Below are positions 1-8,617 of a DNA stretch of 64,000 bases, in pieces. Each line of letters starts with the position of its first letter. Position 1 is the first letter of the stretch. The notes below the pieces were generated by a model. That model was not told where the DNA came from. It worked only from the letters and a program-made list of their open reading frames with translations, and made no database searches. Source of the DNA: Flavobacterium subsaxonicum WB 4.1-42 = DSM 21790 (GTDB lineage: Bacteria; Bacteroidota; Bacteroidia; Flavobacteriales; Flavobacteriaceae); contig NZ_AUGP01000004.1 of NCBI RefSeq assembly GCF_000422725.1, positions 1 to 64,000 on the forward strand, given 5' to 3'. A program made the translations under genes and the position numbers.

Positions 1-170
1 TATTTCTGAGAGAAACGGCTCTCATTCTTTTTCACTTTAATTTATACAAATCTAATTTGATTTATTAGCACTGCAAACATAGGAGGAGAGGGGAGTAGCT
101 TCACTCATATGTTTGATTAGGAATAAAAAGAAGAATATTGATTGTTGTTCTGTACCGGTTCCAGGTTCCC

Positions 171-194
171 TTAGAGAGGGGTTGGGGTGAGGCC
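171..194. repeat. Dispersed purine-rich repeat, copy 1
   Basis: Contains GAGAGGGGTTGGGGTGAGGC. The same core recurs at 26728-26764 (with an added inverted arm) and, on the opposite strand, near 63575-63604. All three copies are intergenic or touch only a stop codon. Function unknown. Confidence 0.6.
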
Positions 195-232
195 GCTGGG
201 GGTTGATTAAGTCGCAAAATCTAAAACAAAAA

Positions 233-259
233 AAACACGGCAACGTAATTGCCGTGTTT
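233..259 (-). terminator. Rho-independent terminator of the galactose operon
   Basis: Perfect 11-bp stem (AAACACGGCAA / TTGCCGTGTTT) with a 5-nt loop, followed on the minus strand by a long T run. It lies about 38 bp after the symporter stop codon. Confidence 0.85.
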
Positions 260-296
260 CTTAGTGTGTAAAAAAACATTTATAAAACTCCAAATC

Positions 297-1967
297 TTAC
301 CAGAAAACTGTGTAGAGCGCTGCAATAACGGCTATTACTATCAGCGAGCCTACCGTAAAAGACGGAGATACTTTAAACATAGACGAATCTACTTCCAGTC
401 CATTGGTTTTAACACCTTTGCTGGTTTCTGATTTACTAATTATAAACATACCGGCAATACAAATTACAAATACAAATGCCATCCTGTCTAAGAAAGGTAT
501 TTCGTAAATGCCTGCTGCATTTGGCACGGCAAAGCCCCACTGGTATAAGAACGAAAGGTCTACATAAGCCGGCAGGAACTTAAAGAAGATGGAGAAAAGG
601 AAACCGCCAATGGTTGCAAATAATGCTGCATTAGACGTTGCTTTTTTCCAGAAGAAACCAAGTATAAACATGGCAAAGATACCCGGGCTTACAAAGCCGG
701 TGTATTCTTGTATAAACTCGAAACCACCTTTTTTGTCGATACCTAAAAACGGTGCTATCATAATGGCAACCACCATAGAGGCAACCACCGTTATTTTACC
801 CACCTGTACCTGTTTTTTCTCGGTAGCCTCAGGGTTAATGTTTTTCTTGTAAATATCCAGCGTAAAGATGGTAGCAATACTGTTAGCCTTACCGGCTAAC
901 GACGCTACAATAGCTGCTGTAAGGGCTGCGAACGATAAACCTTTAAGTCCGCTTGGTAACAGGTTAAGCAGTACAGGATACGCCCTGTCCGGGTTTATAG
1001 AGCCGTCCTGTAGCATTTCTGTCTGAAAGCTACCGTGCTGATATAATACATAAGCTGCAATACCCGGTATAACCACGATAAGCGGCATTAATAATTTTAA
1101 GAATGAAGCGAATAGCAAACCACCACGGGCCGTTTTAAGGTCGGCACCAAGGGCACGCTGAGTAATGTACTGGTTACAGCCCCAATAGTTAAGGTTAACA
1201 ATCATCATACCACCAATAAGTACCGATAGGCCCGGTAGTGCACTGTAGTTCTCGTTATCTTTTTCGAATATCATGTGGAAATGGTCCTGAGCCTGGGTTG
1301 TCATGATGCTAAAGCCATCAAGAATGCCATCGCCACCAAATTCTTTAGATACAAGGTTTACCGCAAGGTAGGTAGTTATAAGGCCCCCCAGGATAAGGAA
1401 AAACACCTGTATAACATCGGTAAAGCCAATAACCTTCATACCGCCAAGGGTAATCATGATAGAGAATATAGCAAGGAAACCAACACACAGGTTAAAGTCC
1501 AGGCCAGAGATACTGCTAATTGCCAATGCCCCTAAATACAATATAGAGGTAAGGTTTACAATAACATACAGCAATAGCCAGAACACGGCCATAATCATGG
1601 CTACAGTACCGTTATAACGCTGGTTAAGAAATTGCGGCATGGTAAATATCTTATTTTTAAGATATACCGGTATAAAAAATACGGCCACAACAATAAGGGT
1701 TAGGGCTGCCATCCACTCGTAAGTGGCAATAGCAAGGCCCAGCTTAAAGCCGCTGCCGCTCATGCCAATAAACTGCTCAGCACTAATGTTACTGGCAATT
1801 AAAGATGCTCCAATAGCCCACCATGTAAGTGAGCCCTCGGCTAAAAAGTAATCGTTGCTGCTTTCGCTTTCTTTCTTTTTGCGGTTGTATATCCATAATC
1901 CGTAGCCTACTATCAGAACGAAGTAAACCAGGAAAACGATATAGTCAGCAGTAGATAGTGCTTTCAT
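297..1967 (-). CDS. Sodium/sugar symporter (SSS family, SGLT-like)
   Basis: Predicted inner-membrane Na+-coupled sugar importer, 556 residues, with about 14 hydrophobic segments. The N-terminus (STADYIVFLVYFVLIVGYG) and the segment ASLIASNISAEQFIGMSGSG are typical of bacterial SGLT relatives such as the Vibrio vSGLT; the Ser/Asn-rich second stretch is part of the Na+ site region in that family. It is the last gene after galK and galT, 42 bp behind galT, so galactose is the likely substrate, although glucose cannot be excluded. A strong terminator follows. The family assignment is secure; the substrate is inferred from context. Confidence 0.9.
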   Translation of the reverse strand: MKALSTADYIVFLVYFVLIVGYGLWIYNRKKKESESSNDYFLAEGSLTWWAIGASLIASNISAEQFIGMSGSGFKLGLAIATYEWMAALTLIVVAVFFIPVYLKNKIFTMPQFLNQRYNGTVAMIMAVFWLLLYVIVNLTSILYLGALAISSISGLDFNLCVGFLAIFSIMITLGGMKVIGFTDVIQVFFLILGGLITTYLAVNLVSKEFGGDGILDGFSIMTTQAQDHFHMIFEKDNENYSALPGLSVLIGGMMIVNLNYWGCNQYITQRALGADLKTARGGLLFASFLKLLMPLIVVIPGIAAYVLYQHGSFQTEMLQDGSINPDRAYPVLLNLLPSGLKGLSFAALTAAIVASLAGKANSIATIFTLDIYKKNINPEATEKKQVQVGKITVVASMVVAIMIAPFLGIDKKGGFEFIQEYTGFVSPGIFAMFILGFFWKKATSNAALFATIGGFLFSIFFKFLPAYVDLSFLYQWGFAVPNAAGIYEIPFLDRMAFVFVICIAGMFIISKSETSKGVKTNGLEVDSSMFKVSPSFTVGSLIVIAVIAALYTVFW

Positions 1968-2009
1968 AAAAGTTTGGGATTTGTGTTTGGGTTTGGTTTA
2001 AAAAATTAT

Positions 2010-3056
2010 TTATTTCTGTTTGTAATGGGTTTCAGAAAGGTCGCGCAAAATGGCTGCGCTTTTTTCGGACGATACATCGCGTTGCGCTTCGGCCATCATT
2101 TCGTAGCCTACCATAAATTTCTTTACGCTTGCAGAGCGCAGTAATGGTGGGTAGAAATGCATGTGGAAATGCCATTCCGGGTGGTCTTGCCCATCGGTTG
2201 GGGTTTGGTGTATGCCCGATGAGTAAGGGAACGACGTTTCAAAAAGGTTATCGTACTTAACGGTAAGGCGTTTAAGGGCATCGGCAAAAGCCACGGTTTC
2301 TTCGGGCGTCATCTGGGTAATGTTGCCAAAATGCCTTTTGCTTACAATAAGAGTTTCATACGGCCATATAGCCCAAAAGGGTACCAGTACCACAAAGTGC
2401 TCGTTCTCTAAAACAACGCGCTCTTTGCGTTGCAGCTCTTCGGCAATATAGTCTGACAGTAAACTCCTGCCATTGGCCTCAAAGTATTTTTTAAGGTTGG
2501 CCTGTGTTTTTTCTACATTAGTGGGTAATGATGATTGCGACCATATTTGCCCGTGTGGGTGCGGGTTGCTGCAGCCCATAACGGCACCTTTATTCTCAAA
2601 TATTTGTACGTGGTTTATAAAATCGCGGCTGCCCAGGTCTGTATACTGTTCTTTCCAGGCTTGTATTACTTTTTGTATGGCGCTAACTTCCATTTCAGGA
2701 ATAGTAAGGTCGTGCCTTGGCGAAAAGCAAATTACGCGGTTTATGCCCCTTTCCGGCTTTAGCTGGAAAAGCGGACTTGTTTCTGCGGGAGCCTCGGCTT
2801 CGCCTTCTAACAAAGAGGGGAAATCGTTATCAAAAACATATACATCGGTATACGCATCGTTATGTACGCCATTAGAGCGCTCATTGCCGGCGCAAAGGTA
2901 GCAGGTAGTATCATAAGCAGGCAGGTTTAATGCCTGTGTGCTTTCTTTTTGCCCTTGCCAAGGCCTTTTTGCCCTGTGGGGAGATACCAGTATCCATTCG
3001 CCTAAAAGCGGGTTAAAACGCCTGTGCGGATGCTCGTTATTATCAAATGCCTCCAT
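2010..3056 (-). CDS. galT: Galactose-1-phosphate uridylyltransferase
   Basis: Second enzyme of the Leloir pathway: swaps UMP between UDP-glucose and galactose 1-phosphate. 348 residues, the normal GalT length. The active-site HPHGQ motif (in SNPHPHGQIW) carries the nucleophilic His. The early Cys-X2-Cys (CYLC) and the late HFHMHFYPP segment match the metal-binding positions and C-terminal His cluster of the family. The ATG lies one base past the galK stop codon, so the two are probably translationally coupled. Cytoplasmic. Confidence 0.97.
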   Translation of the reverse strand: MEAFDNNEHPHRRFNPLLGEWILVSPHRAKRPWQGQKESTQALNLPAYDTTCYLCAGNERSNGVHNDAYTDVYVFDNDFPSLLEGEAEAPAETSPLFQLKPERGINRVICFSPRHDLTIPEMEVSAIQKVIQAWKEQYTDLGSRDFINHVQIFENKGAVMGCSNPHPHGQIWSQSSLPTNVEKTQANLKKYFEANGRSLLSDYIAEELQRKERVVLENEHFVVLVPFWAIWPYETLIVSKRHFGNITQMTPEETVAFADALKRLTVKYDNLFETSFPYSSGIHQTPTDGQDHPEWHFHMHFYPPLLRSASVKKFMVGYEMMAEAQRDVSSEKSAAILRDLSETHYKQK

Positions 3057-3057
3057 A

Positions 3058-4227
3058 CTATGCTTTGTAAAGGGTAGTACCTTTAGCTATTTTTACTTTA
3101 TAAGCTTTAAGGCTTATGTTATACTTTTCTTTGTACTCTTTGCTAACACGCTCTATTAGGCTGTTAACCGCATCTTTTTTAACAAGATTAATAGAGCAGC
3201 CGCCAAAGCCGCCACCCATCATGCGCGAGCCTATTACATTTTCGTCGTTTCTAACGGCATCTACCAAAAAGTCGATTTCTTCGCAGCTTACCTCATAGTT
3301 TTTAGAAAGGCCATCGTGGGTTTTAAACATTAAGTCGCCTAATTTAGTAAAATCTTTGGCTTGTAACGCAGCAACGGCATCTAATACACGCTGAATTTCG
3401 CGCACTACAAAAAGGCAGCGCCTAAATATAACATCGCCAAGCTCCTCTTTATAAGCTACAACCTGAGCTTCGCTAAGGTCTCTAAAGGTATTAACTTCGG
3501 GGTAATATTGTTTCAGTTGGGCAAGGCCTTTTTCTACCTCGTTCCTTCGGTCGTTATAGCCCGATGTTAAATGCGTGTGTTTTACTTTGCTGTCCAGCAG
3601 TAATAAAGCATACTCTTTAAAGTCGGCGTTGTGGTATTCGTACTCTAATGTGTTACAGTCTAATTTTATAACCTTGTTCTTTTTGCCGAAAACACTGGCA
3701 AACTGGTCCATTATACCGCAGTTAACACCTACAAAGGTATGCTCTGATTTTTGTCCGATAAGGGCAATGTCCTGTTTAGAAAGGCCCAAGCTAAAAATTT
3801 TATTAAGCGCATAGCCAAAACCGCACTCTACCGCTGCCGAAGACGATAAGCCCGCACCCATAGGCACCGTGCTGCTAAAGGCAATGTTAAAGCCCGTCAT
3901 GGCAAAGCCCCTGTCTTTTAACTGCTGCAGTACCCCTAAAAAGAAGTTAACCCACATTAAATCAACAGGCTTTAGTTCATCGGTAAGGTCGAAAGAATAA
4001 AACTCATTAAGGTCTTTAGCAATAATGGTGCATTTAGTGTCTGCATTGGCCGATACTGCAAAGCACACATATTTGTTTATGGCAGCCGGCAGTACAAAAC
4101 CATCGTTGTAGTCTACGTGCTCGCCAATAATATTGATACGCCCCGGCGAAAGAAAAATATGATCGGGCGCGTTTTTAAATTGTTCTGTAAAATAAGCAGT
4201 AACCTGCTCTACTAATTTCTTTTTCAT
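3058..4227 (-). CDS. galK: Galactokinase
   Basis: Phosphorylates galactose at C1 with ATP, the first committed Leloir step. 389 residues, a full-length GHMP kinase. Visible motifs are the galactokinase signature GRINIIGEHVDYNDG near residue 29, the GHMP ATP-binding loop PMGAGLSSSAA and the C-terminal MMGGGFGGCSI glycine motif. Followed directly by galT. The 205-bp gap to galM upstream suggests its own promoter or a processed leader. Confidence 0.97.
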   Translation of the reverse strand: MKKKLVEQVTAYFTEQFKNAPDHIFLSPGRINIIGEHVDYNDGFVLPAAINKYVCFAVSANADTKCTIIAKDLNEFYSFDLTDELKPVDLMWVNFFLGVLQQLKDRGFAMTGFNIAFSSTVPMGAGLSSSAAVECGFGYALNKIFSLGLSKQDIALIGQKSEHTFVGVNCGIMDQFASVFGKKNKVIKLDCNTLEYEYHNADFKEYALLLLDSKVKHTHLTSGYNDRRNEVEKGLAQLKQYYPEVNTFRDLSEAQVVAYKEELGDVIFRRCLFVVREIQRVLDAVAALQAKDFTKLGDLMFKTHDGLSKNYEVSCEEIDFLVDAVRNDENVIGSRMMGGGFGGCSINLVKKDAVNSLIERVSKEYKEKYNISLKAYKVKIAKGTTLYKA

Positions 4228-4267
4228 TATTTAGTATATCCTTATAGTTGTAATCTCAGATAAGCAG

Positions 4268-4386
4268 TTTGCCCGGCAGTAGTGTGCAAAATCTTTAAAT
4301 GTTTACCGGTAGAGGCATTGTATTAAACCCAAACTTAACCCAAAATTTCTTTTGGTAAACAGATTGAACCCTTTACCGGGCAACAG
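4268..4386 (-). promoter_or_regulatory. Possible galK leader or promoter region
   Basis: The galM-galK gap holds a minus-strand TAAGTTTG (4330-4337), which fits the TAnnTTTG box, but no well-placed TTG partner. A distant inverted repeat, TTGCCCGG (about 4268) with CCGGGCAA (about 4377), could fold into a long stem. Weak evidence; recorded as a candidate only. Confidence 0.25.
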
Positions 4387-4432
4387 CTTATCAACCCAAA
4401 TTTTTATTGTTGTGCAGCCGTGCTGCTATTAT

Positions 4433-5491
4433 TTACGCCCCTGCCGTTGTAAAGGCAAAGGTGGTATTGTGCTTGTAAACCCCGCCCTTTTTTAAAACCG
4501 GACTGGGAAAGTGGGATTGGTTGGGCGCATCAGGATAGTTTTGAGTTTCAAAACAAATACCGCTCGTGGTACCGTATGCTGCGCCCTCCTTCCCGTGTAT
4601 AGTATCAAAACAATTACCTCCTACATATATATGTACAGAGGGCTGATTGGTATAAACCGTAAGTGTAAGGCCATTATGCGGGCTGTGCAGTGTTGCTGCC
4701 GCCTGGCCGTTATTATCTAAAACAAAAGAATTATCTATAATCGCAGGGCATGCCTTTGGTGTTGTAAAATCAAATTCGCTGCCCTTAACCTCTAAAAACG
4801 CTCCTGTAGGGATGCCGCCCGGGGTAACCTCCAGCATTTGCGCCGAATTTACATACAGCTGCTGGCCAGAAACCGTTTGCGTGTGCCCATCTAAATTAAA
4901 GTAGGCATGTTGGGTAAGGTTAATAACCGTATCGGCAGTAGAGGTGGCATTGTAAGCAACAGCCAGTTCGTTATTTTCGGTAAGGGTGTAGGTAACTTCA
5001 ATAGTAAGCTCGCCGGGGAATTGCTCATCGCCATCGGGACTTGTATAGGTAAATGTAATAGCAGGGTTTTCGCCGCCCTGTAGTTGTTTCATTTGCCAGT
5101 ATACACGGCTAAAGTTTATTTTACCGCCATGCAGGGTATTAGGGCCGTGGTTGGCGTTAAGTTTGTACTCGTTACCGTTTAGGGTAAAGGCCGCATTGTT
5201 TATTCTGCCTGCATACCTGCCTACAATAGCACCTAAATAGGGTGGCGATGGCAGGCTGAACGAATCGATATAACTATTAATATCGTCAAAGCCTAAGACA
5301 ACATCAGTCTTTACATTATTTGCCTTTGGCACTTTTAAAGATGTAATGGTGGCACCGTAGTTTATAACGCTAACTTCCATACCGTTGCTGTTTGCCAGGG
5401 TGTAGCTGTGTACCTCCTTGCCATTTGGCAGGATGCCGAATAATTTCGTAACACAATTAGCGGTATTATATGAAATGTTATTTTTTTCCAT
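4433..5491 (-). CDS. galM: Aldose 1-epimerase (mutarotase)
   Basis: Interconverts alpha and beta anomers of galactose/glucose, feeding alpha-galactose to galactokinase. 352 residues, normal for the family. Motifs: NHGPNTLHGG (substrate-binding His), NLTQHAYFNLDG (catalytic-site His) and the C-terminal GICFETQNYPDAPN with the catalytic Glu. No obvious signal peptide, unlike the secreted GalM forms of some Bacteroidota. First gene of the minus-strand gal unit, with a good promoter box 23 bp upstream. Confidence 0.95.
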   Translation of the reverse strand: MEKNNISYNTANCVTKLFGILPNGKEVHSYTLANSNGMEVSVINYGATITSLKVPKANNVKTDVVLGFDDINSYIDSFSLPSPPYLGAIVGRYAGRINNAAFTLNGNEYKLNANHGPNTLHGGKINFSRVYWQMKQLQGGENPAITFTYTSPDGDEQFPGELTIEVTYTLTENNELAVAYNATSTADTVINLTQHAYFNLDGHTQTVSGQQLYVNSAQMLEVTPGGIPTGAFLEVKGSEFDFTTPKACPAIIDNSFVLDNNGQAAATLHSPHNGLTLTVYTNQPSVHIYVGGNCFDTIHGKEGAAYGTTSGICFETQNYPDAPNQSHFPSPVLKKGGVYKHNTTFAFTTAGA

Positions 5492-5513
5492 TACTTTTTT
5501 ATCAATAAAGCAT

Positions 5514-5580
5514 CAAAAGTAAAAATTAAAATCAATTGACCATACCAGTGCCTACCAGTTTGTATAAATTAGCCACCAGT
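5514..5580 (-). promoter_or_regulatory. galM promoter with three phased TACCAGT-type repeats
   Basis: Minus-strand TACTTTTG (5514-5521) fits the Bacteroidota -7 box. Upstream of it lie TACCAGT at 5543-5549, TACCAGT at 5553-5559 and CACCAGT at 5574-5580, spaced 10 and 21 bp, that is on one face of the helix. This is the expected arrangement of an activator site, but the regulator is unknown. Confidence 0.45.
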
Positions 5581-5717
5581 TTTGCTATAACGTTTGAAAA
5601 AACGCCTATAAACTCAGAAAAAACTTTCAGGAATTGATAAAATATACAACAAAATTTATGCAGTTGGGAGCAACCATTGTTTTTTATATTTTTATGCCGT
5701 AACCAAAACCACCTATT

Positions 5718-7328
5718 TTGCACAACACCCTCCTTATAATATTAGGCCTGCTGTTTATAGTAATGATGCTCGTGCTCCTGGCGCAGCGCATAAAAGTAGC
5801 TTACCCCATATTTTTAGTAGTTGCCGGGCTTGGCATAAGCTTTATACCGGGTATACCCAAAATTGGGCTTGATCCTGATGTTATTTTCTTGTTGTTTCTG
5901 CCGCCCCTATTATATGAAGCCGCCTGGTATACATCGTTTAAAGATTTCTGGAAATGGAAACGCCCCATTGCCCTGCTGGCCTTTGGGTTAGTATTTTTTA
6001 CATCGGTAATTGTGGCGTACACATCGTCGGCATTAATACCGGGCTGCACCTTGGCATTAGGCTTTTTGCTGGGAGGTATTATATCGCCGCCCGATGCGGT
6101 TGCTGCCGGCACGGTTATGAAGGGGCTCGACACGCCCAAGCGCGCCGTTACCATACTGGAGGGCGAGAGCCTTGTTAACGATGCATCATCGCTTATCGTG
6201 TTCCGGTTTGCGCTGGCTGCCGTGCTTACCGGCACGTTCAGCTTTCAGGTAGCTGTGGGTCAGTTCTTTCTGGCTGCCGGCATGGGCGTGGTGGTTGGCT
6301 TGGCGGTAGCCCACGTAATTTATGCTATACACCGTTTTTTGCCTACCACCCCGGCAATGGATGCAGCACTAACATTAATGACGCCCTATATTATTTTTCT
6401 GGTGGCAGAAGAATTTCACTTCTCGGGTGTAATAGCCGTGGTTACGGGCGGCTTGTTTATGTCGTTCCGCGCCCACGAAATATTTACCACTGGCGATACT
6501 AACATTACTATGACAAGCGTTTGGACCACCATTATTTTTGTTATGAATGCCCTTGTTTTTGTATTGATAGGGCTGGAGCTGCCTAACATTATTGCCGCTA
6601 TGGATGGGCACTATTCTATTATGGAGGGTATTACATACGGACTAATAATTAGTGGTATTACCATTGCGCTGCGATTTATATGGGTGTACCCGTCTACCCA
6701 CATACCAAGGTGGCTTAGTAAAAAGATTAGGCAGGAAGCCAACCCCGGCTGGAAAGGCCCCCTGCTTGTAAGCTGGGCGGGTATGCGCGGTGTGGTGTCG
6801 TTAGCTACGGCGCTGTCTATCCCGGTGCTGATGGATGACGGATCGGCTTTTCCGCTACGCAGCCTCATTATCTTTATAACCTTTGTAGTGATATTTATAA
6901 CGCTGGTAGTGCAGGGCTTAACGCTGCCGCTGATAATAAAACTGATCAGGTTTAAAGAACTGGATGAAGAGCTGCCACCCGAACAGCAGCAGGCTGCCAT
7001 CAGGCTGCGTTTAAGCAGGGTTGCCCTGCAAAGATTACAGGATAACTACGCCACTGAGGTGGAGGATAACGGGCTGCTCGCCTTTTTTAAACGCGACCTT
7101 GAAGAGGGCATACAAATTACTCGCGAAAAACTGGACGCCTTGGAATGCGACCCCGCCGAACGTGACGATATTAAGCAGTATGCCACCGTGCTTAGGGATA
7201 TTTACCACGTGCAGCGCAAGGAGCTTTTTAAACTGCGCAGCGACCAAATGTTTAGCGATGAAGAAATTAGGCGTACCGCCATGCAATTAAGCCTTGATGA
7301 GCTAAAGGTAAGCGGACACGAGCATTGA
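5718..7328 (+). CDS. Na+/H+ antiporter (CPA1 family)
   Basis: Inner-membrane monovalent cation/proton exchanger, 536 residues: about 12 membrane segments, then a cytoplasmic C-terminal part of about 120 charged residues. CPA1 hallmarks are GGIISPPDAVAA and GESLVNDASSLIVF, containing the Asp residues used for cation and proton exchange. The only start that keeps the first helix whole is TTG at 5718. ATGs at 5763 and 5766 would cut that helix, although a TATTTTG motif overlapping the TTG leaves some doubt. Divergent from galM. Family secure; ion preference not decidable. Confidence 0.88.
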   Translation: MHNTLLIILGLLFIVMMLVLLAQRIKVAYPIFLVVAGLGISFIPGIPKIGLDPDVIFLLFLPPLLYEAAWYTSFKDFWKWKRPIALLAFGLVFFTSVIVAYTSSALIPGCTLALGFLLGGIISPPDAVAAGTVMKGLDTPKRAVTILEGESLVNDASSLIVFRFALAAVLTGTFSFQVAVGQFFLAAGMGVVVGLAVAHVIYAIHRFLPTTPAMDAALTLMTPYIIFLVAEEFHFSGVIAVVTGGLFMSFRAHEIFTTGDTNITMTSVWTTIIFVMNALVFVLIGLELPNIIAAMDGHYSIMEGITYGLIISGITIALRFIWVYPSTHIPRWLSKKIRQEANPGWKGPLLVSWAGMRGVVSLATALSIPVLMDDGSAFPLRSLIIFITFVVIFITLVVQGLTLPLIIKLIRFKELDEELPPEQQQAAIRLRLSRVALQRLQDNYATEVEDNGLLAFFKRDLEEGIQITREKLDALECDPAERDDIKQYATVLRDIYHVQRKELFKLRSDQMFSDEEIRRTAMQLSLDELKVSGHEH

Positions 7329-7397
7329 TGTTTTATTATTTTGGGAGGCTACACAAAGTATTTGTAATGAAAACTATTGAATCTCTGGAAGTAATTT

Positions 7398-7428
7398 GAC
7401 ACGAATTTTTCCAATTAAAATTCGTGTC
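7398..7428. repeat. Perfect 11-bp inverted repeat
   Basis: GACACGAATTT and AAATTCGTGTC with a 9-nt loop, 70 bp after the antiporter stop. It lacks a T run, so it is either a weak terminator or a dispersed-repeat arm. It resembles the CACGAATT-type repeat at 33264-33336. Confidence 0.5.
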
Positions 7429-7451
7429 TGACTTCGCGAATCTTTGTACCC

Positions 7452-7627
7452 TTATTGTGAATCTTTTGCGTAGTAACTAATTGAGAAATAAACTTTAGTT
7501 AAAGTACCATCAGCCAACTGCCTTATTACCTTAGCTTTAAGATTGTAAACAGCACATCAATGGCGCCTTCAACTAAGAAGAACTTTTTTGATGCCTTTTC
7601 AAAGCCATCAGGATTACTCCCAATGGC
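7452..7627 (-). pseudogene. C-terminal gene remnant with a frameshift
   Basis: On the minus strand, one frame reads AIGSNPDGFEKASKKFFLVE then GAID; after an apparent 2-nt duplication (tgtg) another frame continues AVYNLKAKVIRQLADG then TLTKVYFSISYYAKDSQ to a stop at 7452. Joined, the two read like one ordinary protein C-terminus of about 57 residues. A stop codon precedes the first part and no start is present. I do not recognise the family. It is a remnant, unless a sequencing error hides a longer small gene. Confidence 0.45.
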
Positions 7628-7649
7628 TTAGTATGCTTTATTATAGCAC

Positions 7650-8393
7650 TTATCCCCTGCTGTTCATAGCAGCAAATGCAGCGGCAGGATCTGATTTAGA
7701 AAGCTCGTAGATTAGGGCAGTATTGCCTGTGTGTATTTGGTAAGTATCTGATGCAAAAGCAGCTAAAAGGTCATCAGCCAGTACCGATGGTGCTATACCA
7801 TTTTCGCCACCAATATCTTTAGAAAAACTGGTGTTTACCAACGGCGGCATTAACTCAAACACCTTAACCTGAGTATCTTCCAGTAAAAGGCGCAGCGACT
7901 GGCTGTACGAATGCAATGCCGCTTTACTGGCCGAATAGGTGGGTATACCGGCATTAGGCACAAACGCCGCGATTGAGCTAACATTTACTACGGCAGCCTC
8001 GGGTTGTTGTTTTAACAACGGCAGTAATTTTTCGGTTAAACGAATAACCGACAGGTAGTTAACCAGCATTTCGTGTTCGGCTTTAGCAAAAGCATCGGCA
8101 TTTTCATCTAATTTGTAATAGTAGGCCTGACCTGCGTTGTTTATCAACACATTAAGATTAGGGAATTCGGCTGTTAGCCTTGCAACCAGTGCGGTAACAT
8201 CTTCGGGCTTAGATACATCAAATGCAATGGCAGTTACCTTATTACCCAATTGTGCGGCGGCTTCGTTAAGGCGGTTCTGATCGCGGCCGGTTATTATAAC
8301 GTGGTTGCCTTCGGCTATAAATCGTTCGGCTAAAGCTAAGCCAATACCGGCACTACCGCCGGTAATTAGCACTGTATTATCTGTTGTTTTCAT
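7650..8393 (-). CDS. Short-chain dehydrogenase/reductase (DltE-like)
   Basis: NAD(P)-dependent oxidoreductase with a Rossmann fold, 247 residues. Cofactor motif TGGSAGIG at residues 12-19, NNAG near residue 90, and catalytic Ser-Tyr-Lys with YSASK. The N-terminal pattern and the proline-bearing stretch MPPLVNTSF after the active site resemble DltE-type SDRs. Monocistronic as far as seen, with no enzyme partner beside it, so the substrate cannot be named. Confidence 0.85.
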   Translation of the reverse strand: MKTTDNTVLITGGSAGIGLALAERFIAEGNHVIITGRDQNRLNEAAAQLGNKVTAIAFDVSKPEDVTALVARLTAEFPNLNVLINNAGQAYYYKLDENADAFAKAEHEMLVNYLSVIRLTEKLLPLLKQQPEAAVVNVSSIAAFVPNAGIPTYSASKAALHSYSQSLRLLLEDTQVKVFELMPPLVNTSFSKDIGGENGIAPSVLADDLLAAFASDTYQIHTGNTALIYELSKSDPAAAFAAMNSRG

Positions 8394-8431
8394 TATTGAT
8401 TATTTTGAATTTATATTATTACTATCATTTT

Positions 8432-8605
8432 TGCCACAAAGGCACAAGGGGGCTTTTCACTAAGTCCGCAAGGCTAACTGCCTTTGGCAGAGTGACACAA
8501 AGCTTTGTGCACATCAGTTTGTAAAACAACCTGGCCTCCTTGTGTATCTATGTATTTTAGCTTTGTGTACACCGTGCTAACTTTGTGACGCGTAGCGCTT
8601 GTGGT
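8432..8605. repeat. Degenerate dispersed repeat (CTTTGTG/CACAAAG type)
   Basis: Intergenic stretch rich in CCACAAAGGCACAAG, CTTTGTG and CTTTGTGACGC words in both orientations. A related stretch with CTTTGTGGTTAAAAT lies near 11640-11715. It looks like decayed copies of a genome-wide repeat. No gene seen. Confidence 0.35.
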
Positions 8606-8617
8606 TAAAATTTTAAA

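Larger units (their letters stand above)
1..296. other. Intergenic region, no gene seen
   Basis: No credible coding region. Near the left edge a short stem (GAGAG/CTCTC, about 8-23) followed by a T-rich run could be the terminator of a gene outside the window. A purine-rich dispersed repeat and the terminator of the symporter gene fill the rest. Confidence 0.5.

Noticed and set aside
52..279. 75-codon minus-strand frame at the left edge
   Set aside because: Crosses the purine repeat and a terminator; no protein-like features.
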